Translations under genes and position numbers: made by a program
Part shown: positions 8,873 through 17,164 of the stretch, one piece after another
How the letters are laid out: every line of letters begins with the position of its first letter
How positions within the stretch are numbered: the stretch's first letter is position 1
Assembly (NCBI RefSeq): GCF_006064855.1
Contig: NZ_CP040753.1
Coordinates: 3,026,501 to 3,090,500, forward strand
Length of the DNA stretch: 64,000 nucleotides
Direction: 5' to 3'
Source: Sulfitobacter sp. BSw21498
GTDB lineage: Bacteria; Pseudomonadota; Alphaproteobacteria; Rhodobacterales; Rhodobacteraceae
The notes under the pieces: generated by a model
Databases searched by the model: none
What the model was told of the DNA's origin: nothing
Seen by the model: the letters and a program-made list of their open reading frames with translations, nothing else

Positions 8873-9367
8873 ATGCCAGCGGATGGCTATAGCGGTTCGA
8901 GCACAGGGGGGCTGCAGCAGCGCACCGAGGCTACGTTTAAGGAATCTCTTGATTTTAAATCGCTATACGTCACGCTCGGTATTAGTCAGCACAGAGGGGA
9001 ATATGCTGTGGAAGCGATGTTGCCAAAAAATATCCAGGCAGGACTGGACGCCGCACGATTAGATAGCATGCGAAAGTCATCTCATTTGCATGTTGAGGCA
9101 GATGGGGCGCAGCACAAGGTTCTGCGGTATTGGGACACAGGGTTCTCGCTGGAGACAGCAACCGCACCGCAGCTACGTGGGCGCGTGGACCTGTATGATG
9201 GGGCTGCACATCTGTGTCAGTGCCTCATCGTTGCTGTCGCGCAAGAGGGCGACGAGATGATCTTTGATTTCAAGCGAGCAACGCGCGTTGCAAAGACAGC
9301 TGCGCTGGATTTCGAACGGGCGGGGGATGCACCGGCGGGGTTGATTGCCGCCGACGCACCTCACTGA
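8873..9367 (+). CDS. Conserved hypothetical protein, Rhodobacterales type
   Basis: A soluble protein of 164 residues with no signal peptide, membrane segment or cysteine-rich motif. It shows alternating strand-like segments (HLHVEADGAQHKVLRYWDTG, LRGRVDLYDGAAHLCQCLIV) that look like a small beta-barrel of the PilZ size class. However, the PilZ RxxxR and D/NxSxxG signature is not present, so I do not assign it. I have a general recollection of similar unnamed proteins in roseobacters, which I cannot verify here. The ATG at 8873 is used because upstream in-frame codons would overlap the divergent reductase gene. The C-terminus ends two bases before the convergent aminotransferase stop. Confidence 0.65.
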   Translation: MPADGYSGSSTGGLQQRTEATFKESLDFKSLYVTLGISQHRGEYAVEAMLPKNIQAGLDAARLDSMRKSSHLHVEADGAQHKVLRYWDTGFSLETATAPQLRGRVDLYDGAAHLCQCLIVAVAQEGDEMIFDFKRATRVAKTAALDFERAGDAPAGLIAADAPH

Positions 9368-9369
9368 TC

Positions 9370-10539
9370 CTACTGCAGGTCTTTGAACGCGTCGCGTAAA
9401 CGATCGCAGGCTTCCTCTACGCGGGTGCGCGGTGTGGCGATGTTGAACCGAAGGAAGTTTTCGCCGCCCTTGCCAAAAGTGGGCCCATGGTTCGCTGCGA
9501 TCTCTGCCGAATTTTCTACCCGCTGGGTGAATTCAGACCTATCCATACCGGTCCCGCTGAAATCGACCCAGGCAAGGTAGGTTGAGTGCAGCGACATTGA
9601 TTGCAGTCCTGGAATGCTCTGAATAGCGGCGTCAAAAATCTGCCGATTGCCGTCAAGATAACTGACCAAATTATCGACCCACGCCGCGCCTTCTGGAGAA
9701 TAGGCTGCGGTGGCCATAACAAGGCCAAAGGAATTCGGCGACAGCCCCATCGCAGCGACACGTTGGGCAAAGATTTCGCGCAACTTCAGGTCGGGGATAA
9801 TGACGTTGCCAGAATGGCAACCTGCAATGTTGAAGGTTTTCGTCGTCGCGGTCATCATGACCAGCCGATCTGCCACTCCGTCGATCAGCGCCATTGCGGT
9901 GTGCGTATGTCCGGGCATCACAAGATCATGGTGGATTTCATCTGAGACGAGGATGAGGTCATGGCGTTTGGCAAATGCAGCGACGTCCTCCAGCTCAGAT
10001 TTTGACCATACACGGCCCCCCGGATTATGGGGGGAACAAAAAACCAGCATCGTTTCATTGCCGGTCATTTGCGCGTCATAGGCATCGAAGTCCAATGTGT
10101 ATTGGCCGCCTTCCAACGCCATTTCGCATTCTACAACCTGCCGACCCGCGGCCGAGATCACCCGCGCAAATGCATGGTAGATGGGCGTGAAAAGAACCAC
10201 GCCGTCCCCTGGTTTGGTGAAGGCATCAACGCACATTGCCGTCCCGTTTACCAATCCGTGGGTGGTGAAAATCCACTCTGTTGCGATTTTCCAGCCATGG
10301 CGGTTCTCCATCCACCACTGGATGGCGCCCAGATATTTGCTGTCGTCGCCGAAGTAGCCATAGACGCCATGATCCAGCATATCTTGCAGCGCGGTTTGAA
10401 CCACCTGCGGCGGACGGAAATCCATATCGGCAACCCACATCGCGATTCCGGTATCTGCGGGGACGCCATAGATCGGCTCCATCTTGTCCCATTTCGCGCA
10501 ATGGGTGCCACGCCGGTCGATGATTTCGTCAAAGCTCAT
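9370..10539 (-). CDS. patB: MalY/PatB-family PLP-dependent C-S lyase (cystathionine beta-lyase type)
   Basis: A 389-residue fold-type I PLP enzyme. The N-terminal MWVADMDFRPP and HGVYGYF are signatures of the MalY/PatB branch. FCSPHNPGG and SDEIHHDLV form the cofactor pocket, and lysine 234 in TATTKTFNIAG should form the Schiff base. These enzymes cleave cystathionine or cysteine conjugates to pyruvate, ammonia and a thiol. MalY of enteric bacteria also acts as a regulator, which cannot be inferred here. The ATG at 10539 has an AGGAG site six bases upstream. It is divergent from the deformylase cluster with a 99-base gap. The exact substrate is uncertain. Confidence 0.88.
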   Translation of the reverse strand: MSFDEIIDRRGTHCAKWDKMEPIYGVPADTGIAMWVADMDFRPPQVVQTALQDMLDHGVYGYFGDDSKYLGAIQWWMENRHGWKIATEWIFTTHGLVNGTAMCVDAFTKPGDGVVLFTPIYHAFARVISAAGRQVVECEMALEGGQYTLDFDAYDAQMTGNETMLVFCSPHNPGGRVWSKSELEDVAAFAKRHDLILVSDEIHHDLVMPGHTHTAMALIDGVADRLVMMTATTKTFNIAGCHSGNVIIPDLKLREIFAQRVAAMGLSPNSFGLVMATAAYSPEGAAWVDNLVSYLDGNRQIFDAAIQSIPGLQSMSLHSTYLAWVDFSGTGMDRSEFTQRVENSAEIAANHGPTFGKGGENFLRFNIATPRTRVEEACDRLRDAFKDLQ

Positions 10540-10638
10540 GGGGTTCTCCTGTCAGATTTGGCCGTTACGCTAAACCTAATCGACCGGACCGCAAGGCCCG
10601 AGGTTGCAGCGGCGTATATGTTGGCCTAAATCATCTAA

Positions 10639-11157
10639 ATGATACGCAATATTTTATTACACCCTGATCCTCGGCTTAAAAAGCCATGCGCCCCCGTGAC
10701 CAATATGACGGAGGATCTGCGCAGCTTGGCCGATGATATGCTTGCAACGATGTATGATGCGCCAGGGATTGGTCTTGCGGCACCCCAAATCGGGGTGATG
10801 AACCGTCTGATCGTCATGGATTGTGTCAAGGAAGAGGGCGAAACGCCGCGTCCGTTGGTAATGTTCAACCCTGAAATCATTGCCTCATCGGACGAGCTTA
10901 ACACCTACGAAGAAGGGTGTTTGTCGATACCTGAGCACTTTGCTGATGTGACGCGCCCGGCTGATGTAGATGTGCGGTGGGTCGATGCCGACGGGAATGA
11001 GCGAACAGAGACCTTCACCAAGCTTTGGGCGACCTGCGTGCAGCACGAAATCGATCATTTGGACGGCAAGCTTTTTATCGATTACCTCAAGCCGATGCGA
11101 CGACAGATGATTACCCGCAAAATGACCAAGTTGAAACGAGAGTTGGCGCGCGAATGA
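10639..11157 (+). CDS. def: Peptide deformylase 1 (complete active site)
   Basis: A 172-residue deformylase that removes the formyl group from nascent N-terminal methionine. All three metal/catalytic motifs are present: GIGLAAPQIG; EGCLSIP with metal-ligand cysteine 94; and HEIDH with histidines 136 and 140 and catalytic glutamate 137. It also has the C-terminal helix (RRQMITRKMTKLKREL) that contacts the ribosome in type 1B enzymes. It is the first of three overlapping def-like genes followed by fmt, which adds the formyl group to initiator tRNA. Its stop overlaps the next start as ATGA. This is most likely the essential housekeeping copy. Confidence 0.95.
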   Translation: MIRNILLHPDPRLKKPCAPVTNMTEDLRSLADDMLATMYDAPGIGLAAPQIGVMNRLIVMDCVKEEGETPRPLVMFNPEIIASSDELNTYEEGCLSIPEHFADVTRPADVDVRWVDADGNERTETFTKLWATCVQHEIDHLDGKLFIDYLKPMRRQMITRKMTKLKRELARE

Positions 11158-11621
11158 GCGTGCTGGAAATCGTCACATGGCCCGATGTACGTCTGACAAC
11201 GGTTTGCGATCCAGTTGAAACGCGTTCGCCTGAAATAGATCGGTTGATCGCCGATATGCTCGAGACGATGTATGCCGCCCCCGGTCGCGGTTTGGCCGCG
11301 CCCCAAATTGGCCGGACCGAGCGTATTTTCGTGTTCGATGCGGGCTGGAAAACGGGCACGCCTACGCCCGTGGCATGTATCAACCCGCAGATTCTAAGGT
11401 TGTCTGACACCCGCGCTATCGGCGAGGAGGGGTGCTTGTCCATCCCTGGCGTGCCGATGAATATCCCCCGCGCGACAGAGGTAACCTTGCGGTGGACAGA
11501 TGCGAATGGCACCCACGAACGAGATTTTGCCGGGGCTGAGGCCGTGATTGTGCAGCATGAATATGACCATCTTGATGGGGTCGTCATCTATGATCGGGTA
11601 GAGCAGGAGAAAAACCAATGA
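11154..11621 (+). CDS. def2: Peptide deformylase 2 (paralogue, active site intact)
   Basis: The second deformylase has 155 residues. EGCLSIP with cysteine 94 and HEYDH with histidines 135 and 139 and glutamate 136 are intact, so it should bind metal and could be catalytic. The first motif reads GRGLAAPQIG, with arginine where the family normally has isoleucine or valine. The protein lacks the basic C-terminal helix of the first copy. ATG 11154 overlaps the previous stop by four bases, and its own stop overlaps the next start by four bases, so the three genes are co-translated. A different N-terminal substrate preference is possible. Confidence 0.88.
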   Translation: MSVLEIVTWPDVRLTTVCDPVETRSPEIDRLIADMLETMYAAPGRGLAAPQIGRTERIFVFDAGWKTGTPTPVACINPQILRLSDTRAIGEEGCLSIPGVPMNIPRATEVTLRWTDANGTHERDFAGAEAVIVQHEYDHLDGVVIYDRVEQEKNQ

Positions 11622-12115
11622 CCGTTCGTCGCATCATCCCGTGGCCCCATGCCTGTCTGCGGGCCCCCGCCGCGCAAGTGACCGAAATAAATGATGAAAT
11701 TCGGACATTGTGGGACGATATGATCGACACGATGGATGCGATGCCCGGCGTCGGCTTGGCCGCGCCTCAGATCGGGGTGGCGTTACAGGTGGCTGTTGTG
11801 GATGCCTCGAAGGGGCGGGACAGGCGGATCAGATTGGCGAACCCAATTGTGATCGATGCCTCCGAGATCATGAATGAATACGATGAAGCGAGCCCGAATC
11901 TACCCGGGATCTCTGCGAAAGTTCGCCGTCCGCGCGGGGTTAAGGTGCAGTATCTGAACGAACAAGGCGATACAGTGACCCGTGACTTTGTCGGCTTGGA
12001 AGCGACCAGCGTGCAGCATCAAATTGATCACCTCGCCGGTAAGATGTTTTTCGACAATCTGAGTAAAACGCGCCGAGATATCCTGCTTCGCAAAGCTCGA
12101 AAATTCAAGATTTAG
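11618..12115 (+). CDS. Degenerate peptide deformylase-like protein, probably inactive
   Basis: A third deformylase homologue of 165 residues. The first motif GVGLAAPQIG is intact and the fold should be conserved. The second motif, EGCLSIP in active enzymes, reads EASPNLP, putting serine 92 where the metal-binding cysteine belongs. The third reads HQIDH, with glutamine 135 in place of the catalytic glutamate. Loss of both should abolish classical deformylase activity. The frame is open and full length with an RRDILLRKARKFK basic C-terminal helix like copy 1, so it looks like a maintained pseudo-enzyme rather than a decaying pseudogene. It overlaps copy 2 by ATGA and precedes fmt by 30 bases. 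Confidence 0.85.
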   Translation: MTVRRIIPWPHACLRAPAAQVTEINDEIRTLWDDMIDTMDAMPGVGLAAPQIGVALQVAVVDASKGRDRRIRLANPIVIDASEIMNEYDEASPNLPGISAKVRRPRGVKVQYLNEQGDTVTRDFVGLEATSVQHQIDHLAGKMFFDNLSKTRRDILLRKARKFKI

Positions 12116-12145
12116 TCACCTTTACGTTTTAAGAGGATGTGTACG

Positions 12146-13060
12146 ATGCGTGTGATCTTTATGGGAACGCCCGAGTTTTCAGTGCCAGTGTTGGACGCAT
12201 TGGTGCTGGCCGGCCACGAAATCGCCGCCGTCTATTGTCAACCGCCCCGACCAGCAGGGCGTGGTAAAAAAGATCGTCCGAGCGCGGTGCAGCAGCGGGC
12301 CGCGGCGCTTGGCCTGCCTGTTCGTTACCCTGTGTCGTTGAAAACGGACGAGGCGCAGGCCGAGTTCGCCGCGCTTGACGCTGATATCGCGGTTGTTGTC
12401 GCCTATGGCCTCATTCTGCCGCAAGCGGTTCTGGATGCGCCCAAATCCGGGTGTCTGAACATCCACGCGAGCCTGTTGCCGCGCTGGCGCGGTGCTGCGC
12501 CGATCCATCGTGCGATCATGGCCGGTGATGAAGAAACCGGCGTTTGCATCATGCAAATGGAGGCTGGGCTGGATACAGGTCCGGTGCTGCTGCGCGCTGC
12601 CACACCGATCCGCAGTACTGAGACGACGATCGAACTTCACGACCGGTTAAGTAATCTGGGCGCAGAGTTGATTGTTGAGGCGCTGCGTCAGCTACCGGAG
12701 CTTGAGCCAGAGCAGCAGCCCGACGTGGGCGTGACCTACGCCAGCAAGATTGATAAGTCCGAGGCGCGCATCGATTGGTCTCGCCCCGCAACCGACGTCG
12801 ATCGTCAGATCCGGGGCCTGTCGCCGTTTCCGGGGGCTTGGTTTGATCTGAACGATACGCGTGTAAAGGTGCTGGCCTCTGCCCTTGCGGAGGGGGGCGG
12901 TACTGCGGGGGAGGTCTTGGATGCGAGCCTGACTGTAGCCTGCGGGACCGGCGCGGTGCGGTTGATCCGCTTGCAACGTGCGGGGAAAGCGGCGCAAGAT
13001 GCCGAGACATTCCAGCGTGGCGTGCAGATCGCGGCGGGCACAGTTCTGAGCAAAGGGTAA
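12146..13060 (+). CDS. fmt: Methionyl-tRNA formyltransferase
   Basis: A 304-residue enzyme that formylates initiator Met-tRNA using 10-formyltetrahydrofolate. The catalytic N-terminal domain shows [11 protein letters not shown], the substrate-binding [17 protein letters not shown] with the catalytic Asn and His, and the aspartate in GLDTGPV. A C-terminal OB-like domain follows ([10 protein letters not shown] onward). The ATG at 12146 is favoured over 12137 because AAGAGG lies immediately before 12137, which gives correct spacing only for 12146. Its position after the def genes is the usual fmt-def partnership, reversed and expanded. It probably forms one transcript with them. Confidence 0.96.
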   Translation: MRVIFMGTPEFSVPVLDALVLAGHEIAAVYCQPPRPAGRGKKDRPSAVQQRAAALGLPVRYPVSLKTDEAQAEFAALDADIAVVVAYGLILPQAVLDAPKSGCLNIHASLLPRWRGAAPIHRAIMAGDEETGVCIMQMEAGLDTGPVLLRAATPIRSTETTIELHDRLSNLGAELIVEALRQLPELEPEQQPDVGVTYASKIDKSEARIDWSRPATDVDRQIRGLSPFPGAWFDLNDTRVKVLASALAEGGGTAGEVLDASLTVACGTGAVRLIRLQRAGKAAQDAETFQRGVQIAAGTVLSKG

Positions 13061-13064
13061 AAAT

Positions 13065-13304
13065 ATGCTTCCGACGCTTATCGGCACGGTCGTGATTGCG
13101 GGTCTTGTGGGCTTTTTTGCCGAGAAGTCCGGCTTTACCCGCAACGGCTATCTTGCGTCGATTATTATCTGCGTTGGCGGGGCATTCTTGTTCTATTTTG
13201 TCCGGCTGATGTTCGGCTTCGGGTTCAACTCCGCCGGTATGAACGCCATCGCGTCTTCTATCGGGGCCCTGATTATCGTACCGTTTCATTGGCGTCGGAA
13301 ATAG
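13065..13304 (+). CDS. Small GlsB/YeaQ/YmgE-family membrane protein
   Basis: A 79-residue hydrophobic protein with three likely membrane helices: TLIGTVVIAGLVGFFAEKSG, YLASIIICVGGAFLFYF, and a C-terminal IASSIGALIIVPF. The glycine-rich pattern resembles the 'transglycosylase-associated' GlsB family of small stress-related membrane proteins, but the match is by eye and the biochemical function of that family is unclear. It begins five bases after the fmt stop, so it is part of the same transcript, and it ends two bases before the convergent TRIC-family gene. Confidence 0.65.
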   Translation: MLPTLIGTVVIAGLVGFFAEKSGFTRNGYLASIIICVGGAFLFYFVRLMFGFGFNSAGMNAIASSIGALIIVPFHWRRK

Positions 13305-13306
13305 GG

Positions 13307-13930
13307 TTACACCCGCGGTGGCCGGCTTTTGTAGACGGGCAAATGCCACCCGAAATACAACGATCCGGCGCGCAGAACCCATGTTACGCAGGCCCCGGCA
13401 AACAGAGAAATCGGATCGTCCCCTAAAATGCTGCGGATGATTACAGCGGTGGCAGCACCGGCGAAAGCTGCGGTCACGTAAAGCTCCCCCTGGCGCAAAA
13501 CCAACGGTACTTCGCCGACGACGACATCACGCATCAGCCCGCCCATGCAGCCTGTGATTATCCCCATCAAGACGACGACGACGGGCGATTGATCCAGAGA
13601 GATTGCGACGCCGGTACCAGCGGCGACGGCCACGGCAAGAGCAATGGAATCAAGCCAAAGTAAGGCGCGATATCTGCTTTCTAAAAGGTGCGCTGAAAGA
13701 AAAACCACCAGCGCGGCAGTCACACCTAAGGCGAGATGCGTAGGGTTTGCGATCCAGAAAATCGGGTTCCGATCGAGCAGGAGATCCCGCAAAGTGCCGC
13801 CGCCCAAAGCCGTCAGGCAGGCAATAAAAGCGAAGCCCACCAGATCAAGCTGCGCGCGGCTGGCGACAAGAGCACCCGTGATCGCAAAGACCAGCACGGA
13901 GGCGTACTCGAGCAGGGTGAGCAGGCTCAT
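13307..13930 (-). CDS. TRIC-type cation channel family protein (UPF0126)
   Basis: A 207-residue protein with about seven hydrophobic helices organised as two repeats, each with a glycine-rich motif: [12 protein letters not shown] in the first and [21 protein letters not shown] in the second. These are the diagnostic repeats of the bacterial YadS/YicG family, related to trimeric intracellular cation channels that pass potassium. The ATG at 13930 overlaps the rnhA stop by four bases (ATGA), so the gene is translationally coupled to rnhA. No regulatory link to RNase H is obvious; the pairing is probably just operonic. Confidence 0.85.
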   Translation of the reverse strand: MSLLTLLEYASVLVFAITGALVASRAQLDLVGFAFIACLTALGGGTLRDLLLDRNPIFWIANPTHLALGVTAALVVFLSAHLLESRYRALLWLDSIALAVAVAAGTGVAISLDQSPVVVVLMGIITGCMGGLMRDVVVGEVPLVLRQGELYVTAAFAGAATAVIIRSILGDDPISLFAGACVTWVLRAGSLYFGWHLPVYKSRPPRV

Positions 13931-14382
13931 TTTGTCTTGAACGGGGCCATGCCAGCCCGGGCCAGTTCATCCGCACGTTCGTTTTCCGGATGCCCCGCGT
14001 GGCCCTTGACCCACTCCCATGTCACCTGATGCCGCGCATTCGCGGTGTCCAGGCGCTGCCAAAGTTCTGCGTTTTTTACAGGCTTTTTCGCGGCATTTTT
14101 CCAGCCGTTTTTCTTCCAACCAAAAATCCAGCCGGTGATGCCGTTTTTGACGTAGTTGCTGTCTGTGACGATGGTGATCTCTGTTGGGCGGGCCAGTGCT
14201 TCGAGGGCACTGATGGCGGCCATGAGTTCCATCCGGTTGTTGGTCGTATCGGGTTCGCCGCCTTTCAGCTCGCGTTGTTTGACGACCTTGTCACCATCCA
14301 TCGCTCGCATTAGGGCCCCCCAGCCGCCGGGGCCGGGATTGCCTGAACAGGCACCATCAGTATATGCAATTAACTTTGTCAT
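13927..14382 (-). CDS. rnhA: Ribonuclease HI
   Basis: A 151-residue ribonuclease HI that degrades RNA in RNA-DNA hybrids. The four acidic active-site residues are visible in [37 protein letters not shown] and ENERADELA. The basic [13 protein letters not shown] stretch is the substrate-binding handle. The length and layout are those of the Escherichia coli enzyme. The ATG at 14382 has an AAGG site eight bases upstream. It lies between the DUF3429 gene (69 bases upstream) and the TRIC gene it overlaps, all leftward, probably transcribed from ispH. Confidence 0.96.
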   Translation of the reverse strand: MTKLIAYTDGACSGNPGPGGWGALMRAMDGDKVVKQRELKGGEPDTTNNRMELMAAISALEALARPTEITIVTDSNYVKNGITGWIFGWKKNGWKNAAKKPVKNAELWQRLDTANARHQVTWEWVKGHAGHPENERADELARAGMAPFKTK

Positions 14383-14451
14383 AGGGCTGCCTTATCCAGT
14401 CTGGCGTGGGGGCGTCCAGTCTATTTTGTCTTGGATAGGCGACTTTTGCCG

Positions 14452-14904
14452 TTAAAGAAAGACGCTCACGGCGAGACAGGCCAGCACCACGGCAGTCAGC
14501 AGCGTGCGCAGTTTCAACCACCAACGTGGCGCAAGACGCCAGTGCCAGAACGCTGCATCCAATACCAGCAGGCCGGCAAAACCGAACATCAGGTTTAACC
14601 CGGCCCCGACAGGGCCGCCGCTGGTCATGAAAAAAGCCCACAGCGCCGGCAGCACAGCGAGGATATACCCAGCAGTGGCCTTGGCCCCGCTGATCTTTGT
14701 TGCGAACCCCCATAGCACGCCAGACATGAAGGAAAGGATAACAGTGCCATAGAATAATTGAATATAAGGTCCTACAAAGCGCCCGCCCAAGGTCGCAGCC
14801 CCCCAATTGGCCAAGGGATCAACCAGCCCGGTCAGTGCCCCCCAGATGAACGGGATCAGACCGGCAAGGCCAAGCCAGAGCGGTGCGCGGGGGATGCCGG
14901 TCAT
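14452..14904 (-). CDS. DUF3429 membrane protein
   Basis: A 150-residue protein with about five hydrophobic helices, including [18 protein letters not shown] at the N-terminus and [23 protein letters not shown] at the end. The [18 protein letters not shown] segment and overall length match the DUF3429 family of inner-membrane proteins of unknown function, common in proteobacteria. The ATG at 14904 overlaps the ispH stop by four bases, so it is co-translated with ispH. No catalytic residues can be proposed. Confidence 0.82.
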   Translation of the reverse strand: MTGIPRAPLWLGLAGLIPFIWGALTGLVDPLANWGAATLGGRFVGPYIQLFYGTVILSFMSGVLWGFATKISGAKATAGYILAVLPALWAFFMTSGGPVGAGLNLMFGFAGLLVLDAAFWHWRLAPRWWLKLRTLLTAVVLACLAVSVFL

Positions 14905-15851
14905 GCGGGCACGCGCAGAACGCGGGGGACCTTGAACTCGACGTTTTCGACGGCGGTTTCGACCAGTTCTGTGGTCACCTCGTAGCGGTTTTTGAAGGCG
15001 TCGATTACTTCGTTGATCAGTTGCTCGGGGGCAGAGGCACCCGCCGTGATGCCGATGCTTGTGATGCCTTCAAGGCTGCGCCAATCAATATCCGTCGCGC
15101 GCTGTACCAGCTGGGCATACGCGCACCCCGCACGCGATCCAACCTCGACGAGACGGCGTGAATTCGACGAATTCGGCGCGCCAACCACCAGCATCGCATC
15201 GCACTTCGGAGCCATCGCCTTGACCGCTTCTTGGCGGTTGGTAGTGGCATAGCAGATGTCTTCTTTGTGCGGCCCGATGATTTGAGGGAAGCGGCGGTTC
15301 AGCGCCGCGACGATTTCCGCGGTGTCATCGACGCTGAGCGTGGTTTGGGTGACATATGCCAGTTTGGCCGGATCGCGCACCTCGACGGCGTCGACATCAG
15401 CGGGGGTTTCAACCAGCAGAACCTCGCCCGGTGGCAGTTGCCCCATCGTCCCGATGGTTTCTGGGTGGCCCGCGTGACCGATCATGATCATCTGCAAGCC
15501 CGCATCGGCATGTCGCTGTGCTTCGATATGAACCTTGGAGACAAGCGGGCAGGTGGCGTCGACATACACCATATTGCGCGCTTCGGCTTTGGCGGGCACG
15601 GCCTTGGGCACCCCGTGAGCTGAGAAGATCACGGGTCGGTCATCGGGGCATTCCGAAAGCTCTTCGACAAAGATTGCGCCGCGTTCACGCAATCCATCGA
15701 CGACAAATTTATTGTGCACGATTTCGTGGCGCACGTAGACTGGTGCGCCCCACTTCTCGATGGCCATTTCGACGATCTTGATCGCACGGTCCACGCCCGC
15801 ACAGAACCCGCGCGGTGCGGCAAGGTATAAGGTCAAAGGCGGTTTGGTCAT
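14901..15851 (-). CDS. ispH: 4-hydroxy-3-methylbut-2-enyl diphosphate reductase
   Basis: The last enzyme of the non-mevalonate isoprenoid pathway, 316 residues, makes isopentenyl and dimethylallyl diphosphate with an iron-sulfur cluster. The three cluster cysteines are present in APRGFCAGV (cysteine 17), DATCPLVSK and [18 protein letters not shown]-like [13 protein letters not shown] and [10 protein letters not shown] are further family motifs. The ATG at 15851 has a GGAGAG ribosome site. It heads a leftward operon with DUF3429, rnhA and the TRIC gene. The IS30 element begins about 150 bases upstream of the start and may have separated the gene from more distant upstream control. Confidence 0.97.
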   Translation of the reverse strand: MTKPPLTLYLAAPRGFCAGVDRAIKIVEMAIEKWGAPVYVRHEIVHNKFVVDGLRERGAIFVEELSECPDDRPVIFSAHGVPKAVPAKAEARNMVYVDATCPLVSKVHIEAQRHADAGLQMIMIGHAGHPETIGTMGQLPPGEVLLVETPADVDAVEVRDPAKLAYVTQTTLSVDDTAEIVAALNRRFPQIIGPHKEDICYATTNRQEAVKAMAPKCDAMLVVGAPNSSNSRRLVEVGSRAGCAYAQLVQRATDIDWRSLEGITSIGITAGASAPEQLINEVIDAFKNRYEVTTELVETAVENVEFKVPRVLRVPA

Positions 15852-16001
15852 CAATCTCTCCTCGGGCTGGAGCCATAGGTAAGGCTTGCGCCGCGCATCG
15901 TCCAGACCGGCAGCAGATCAATGCGCTTTTGCCACGCGACGCATGCCCTGAACGGGGGACGCGAGATAAGCAGGTGGGGATCAAGAAATCGGCGAAATTG
16001 G

Positions 16002-16036
16002 ATTCTCAAGGGTCGTTGCGACGGTTACCGCTATCT
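16002..16036 (+). repeat. Left inverted repeat of the IS30 element
   Basis: It shares ATTCT-AA, TTGCGA and C-CTATCT in order with the reverse complement of 17049-17081, with a two-base length difference. It overlaps the transposase stop codon (16031-16033). Confidence 0.65.
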
Positions 16037-17023
16037 CAGTTTCATCAGTTCTTCCCTGAATGCTTCCGCTGGTGTGCGCCATCCCAGACACTTTCTGGGC
16101 GTGCCGTTCAAGCGGTCGCAAATCGACTTCATATCTCGATTTGAGAGCGCGGCCACAGGCGCATCTCTTGGTAAGTAGCGCCGAGCACGCTTGTTCAGGT
16201 TTTCGACGGAACCCTTTTGCCACGGGGCTTGCGGATCACAGAACCATGCCTCGGTTCCGATTCCAGGTTCCAGCTTGCGCCAATTCCTAAACTCAATACC
16301 TCTATCAAAGGTGATCGATTTACGGGCCGTTTGGGGCAGGGGTTCCATCACAGTCATTAGCTTGTCCATCAGATGCGTTGTGCTGCGGTCATTGTTACGG
16401 AACAGGACGGCGAAGCGGGTCTTGCGCTCAATGAGCGAGGCGACGTTCATCTTACCCTGAGCACGCTCGAAAATCATCAAATCGCCCTCCCATTCGCCAA
16501 AAGTCTCGCGCGTATCAACGTAGTCGGGTCGTTCATGGATGGACCGATCTGGCGGGAAAACAAGGCCACGGGACCTGCGTGAATGGTGCGGTCTCCGTTT
16601 CTTGCGCCGGTTTGGGAGGTATCGGGCCAGCTCTTTGGATTGACCGGCTGGACTGTAGACATAAGCATAAATTGTCTCGTGGCTCACACGAACTGTCTGG
16701 CCTTCAAAGAGCAATCGACCCGCGATCTGTTCGGGAGACCAACCTTCTTTGAGCTGTTTGATCACAGCCTTTCGCAGGCTAACAAGGCGCACCAATTTTC
16801 GACGGCGCGCACGCCTTTGAACCGCAGCGCGTTGAGCAACGACACCATAGTACCCGTTCAATTCCGGCAGGTCATCGTCGGCATAACAGTTGCGCTTGAT
16901 GTCACGATAAATCGTCGAAACATGCCTGCCGATCTGCGCTGCTATCTCTCGTACAGGTATCTTAGCATTCAACATATCTTCGATCGTGCGCCGTTCACGT
17001 AGGTTTAGCTCTGTATGGGCCAT
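16031..17023 (-). CDS. IS30-family transposase
   Basis: A 330-residue DDE transposase. The N-terminus has a helix-turn-helix (LNLRERRTIEDMLNAKIPVREIAAQIGRHVSTIYRDIKRN read in segments) that binds the IS ends. The catalytic core carries the acidic residues in EGDLMIF, ITFDRGIEF and KGSVENLNKRARRYLP, in the order and spacing of IS30 transposases, and ends with TPAEAFRE. The ATG at 17023 has AGGAG about eight bases upstream. The reading frame is intact. The stop codon lies inside the left inverted repeat, a compact arrangement seen in small IS elements. Confidence 0.95.
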   Translation of the reverse strand: MAHTELNLRERRTIEDMLNAKIPVREIAAQIGRHVSTIYRDIKRNCYADDDLPELNGYYGVVAQRAAVQRRARRRKLVRLVSLRKAVIKQLKEGWSPEQIAGRLLFEGQTVRVSHETIYAYVYSPAGQSKELARYLPNRRKKRRPHHSRRSRGLVFPPDRSIHERPDYVDTRETFGEWEGDLMIFERAQGKMNVASLIERKTRFAVLFRNNDRSTTHLMDKLMTVMEPLPQTARKSITFDRGIEFRNWRKLEPGIGTEAWFCDPQAPWQKGSVENLNKRARRYLPRDAPVAALSNRDMKSICDRLNGTPRKCLGWRTPAEAFREELMKLR

Positions 17024-17048
17024 CTTTCATTCTCCTTGCTTTCCAGCA

Positions 17049-17081
17049 AGATAGGGGAAATTTCGCAACCCAGTTTAGAAT
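17049..17081 (-). repeat. Right inverted repeat of the IS30 element
   Basis: Its reverse complement begins ATTCTAAACTGGG, contains TTGCGA and ends CCCTATCT, matching the left repeat imperfectly. It lies 26 bases upstream of the transposase start codon. Confidence 0.65.
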
Positions 17082-17164
17082 GTGCCAATCTATATCAAAT
17101 CGCGCCAATAATATTTTGGTATTTTGGGCCGCTTTGCCCCACAAGAGGCGAAGTAGGCGATCGC

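Larger units (their letters stand above)
16002..17081 (-). mobile_element. IS30-family insertion sequence (about 1.08 kb)
   Basis: One intact transposase frame is flanked by imperfect inverted repeats at about 16002-16036 and 17049-17081. It lies between ispH and the NYN-domain gene, both complete, so no gene is visibly interrupted. I could not identify an unambiguous short target duplication next to the ends, so the exact boundaries are approximate. The transposase is uninterrupted with a good ribosome site, so the element may be active. Confidence 0.85.

Noticed and set aside
16002..17081. Idea that the IS30 element disrupts a gene
   Set aside because: Both neighbours, ispH and the NYN gene, are complete, and the flanking sequences do not join into a coding frame.
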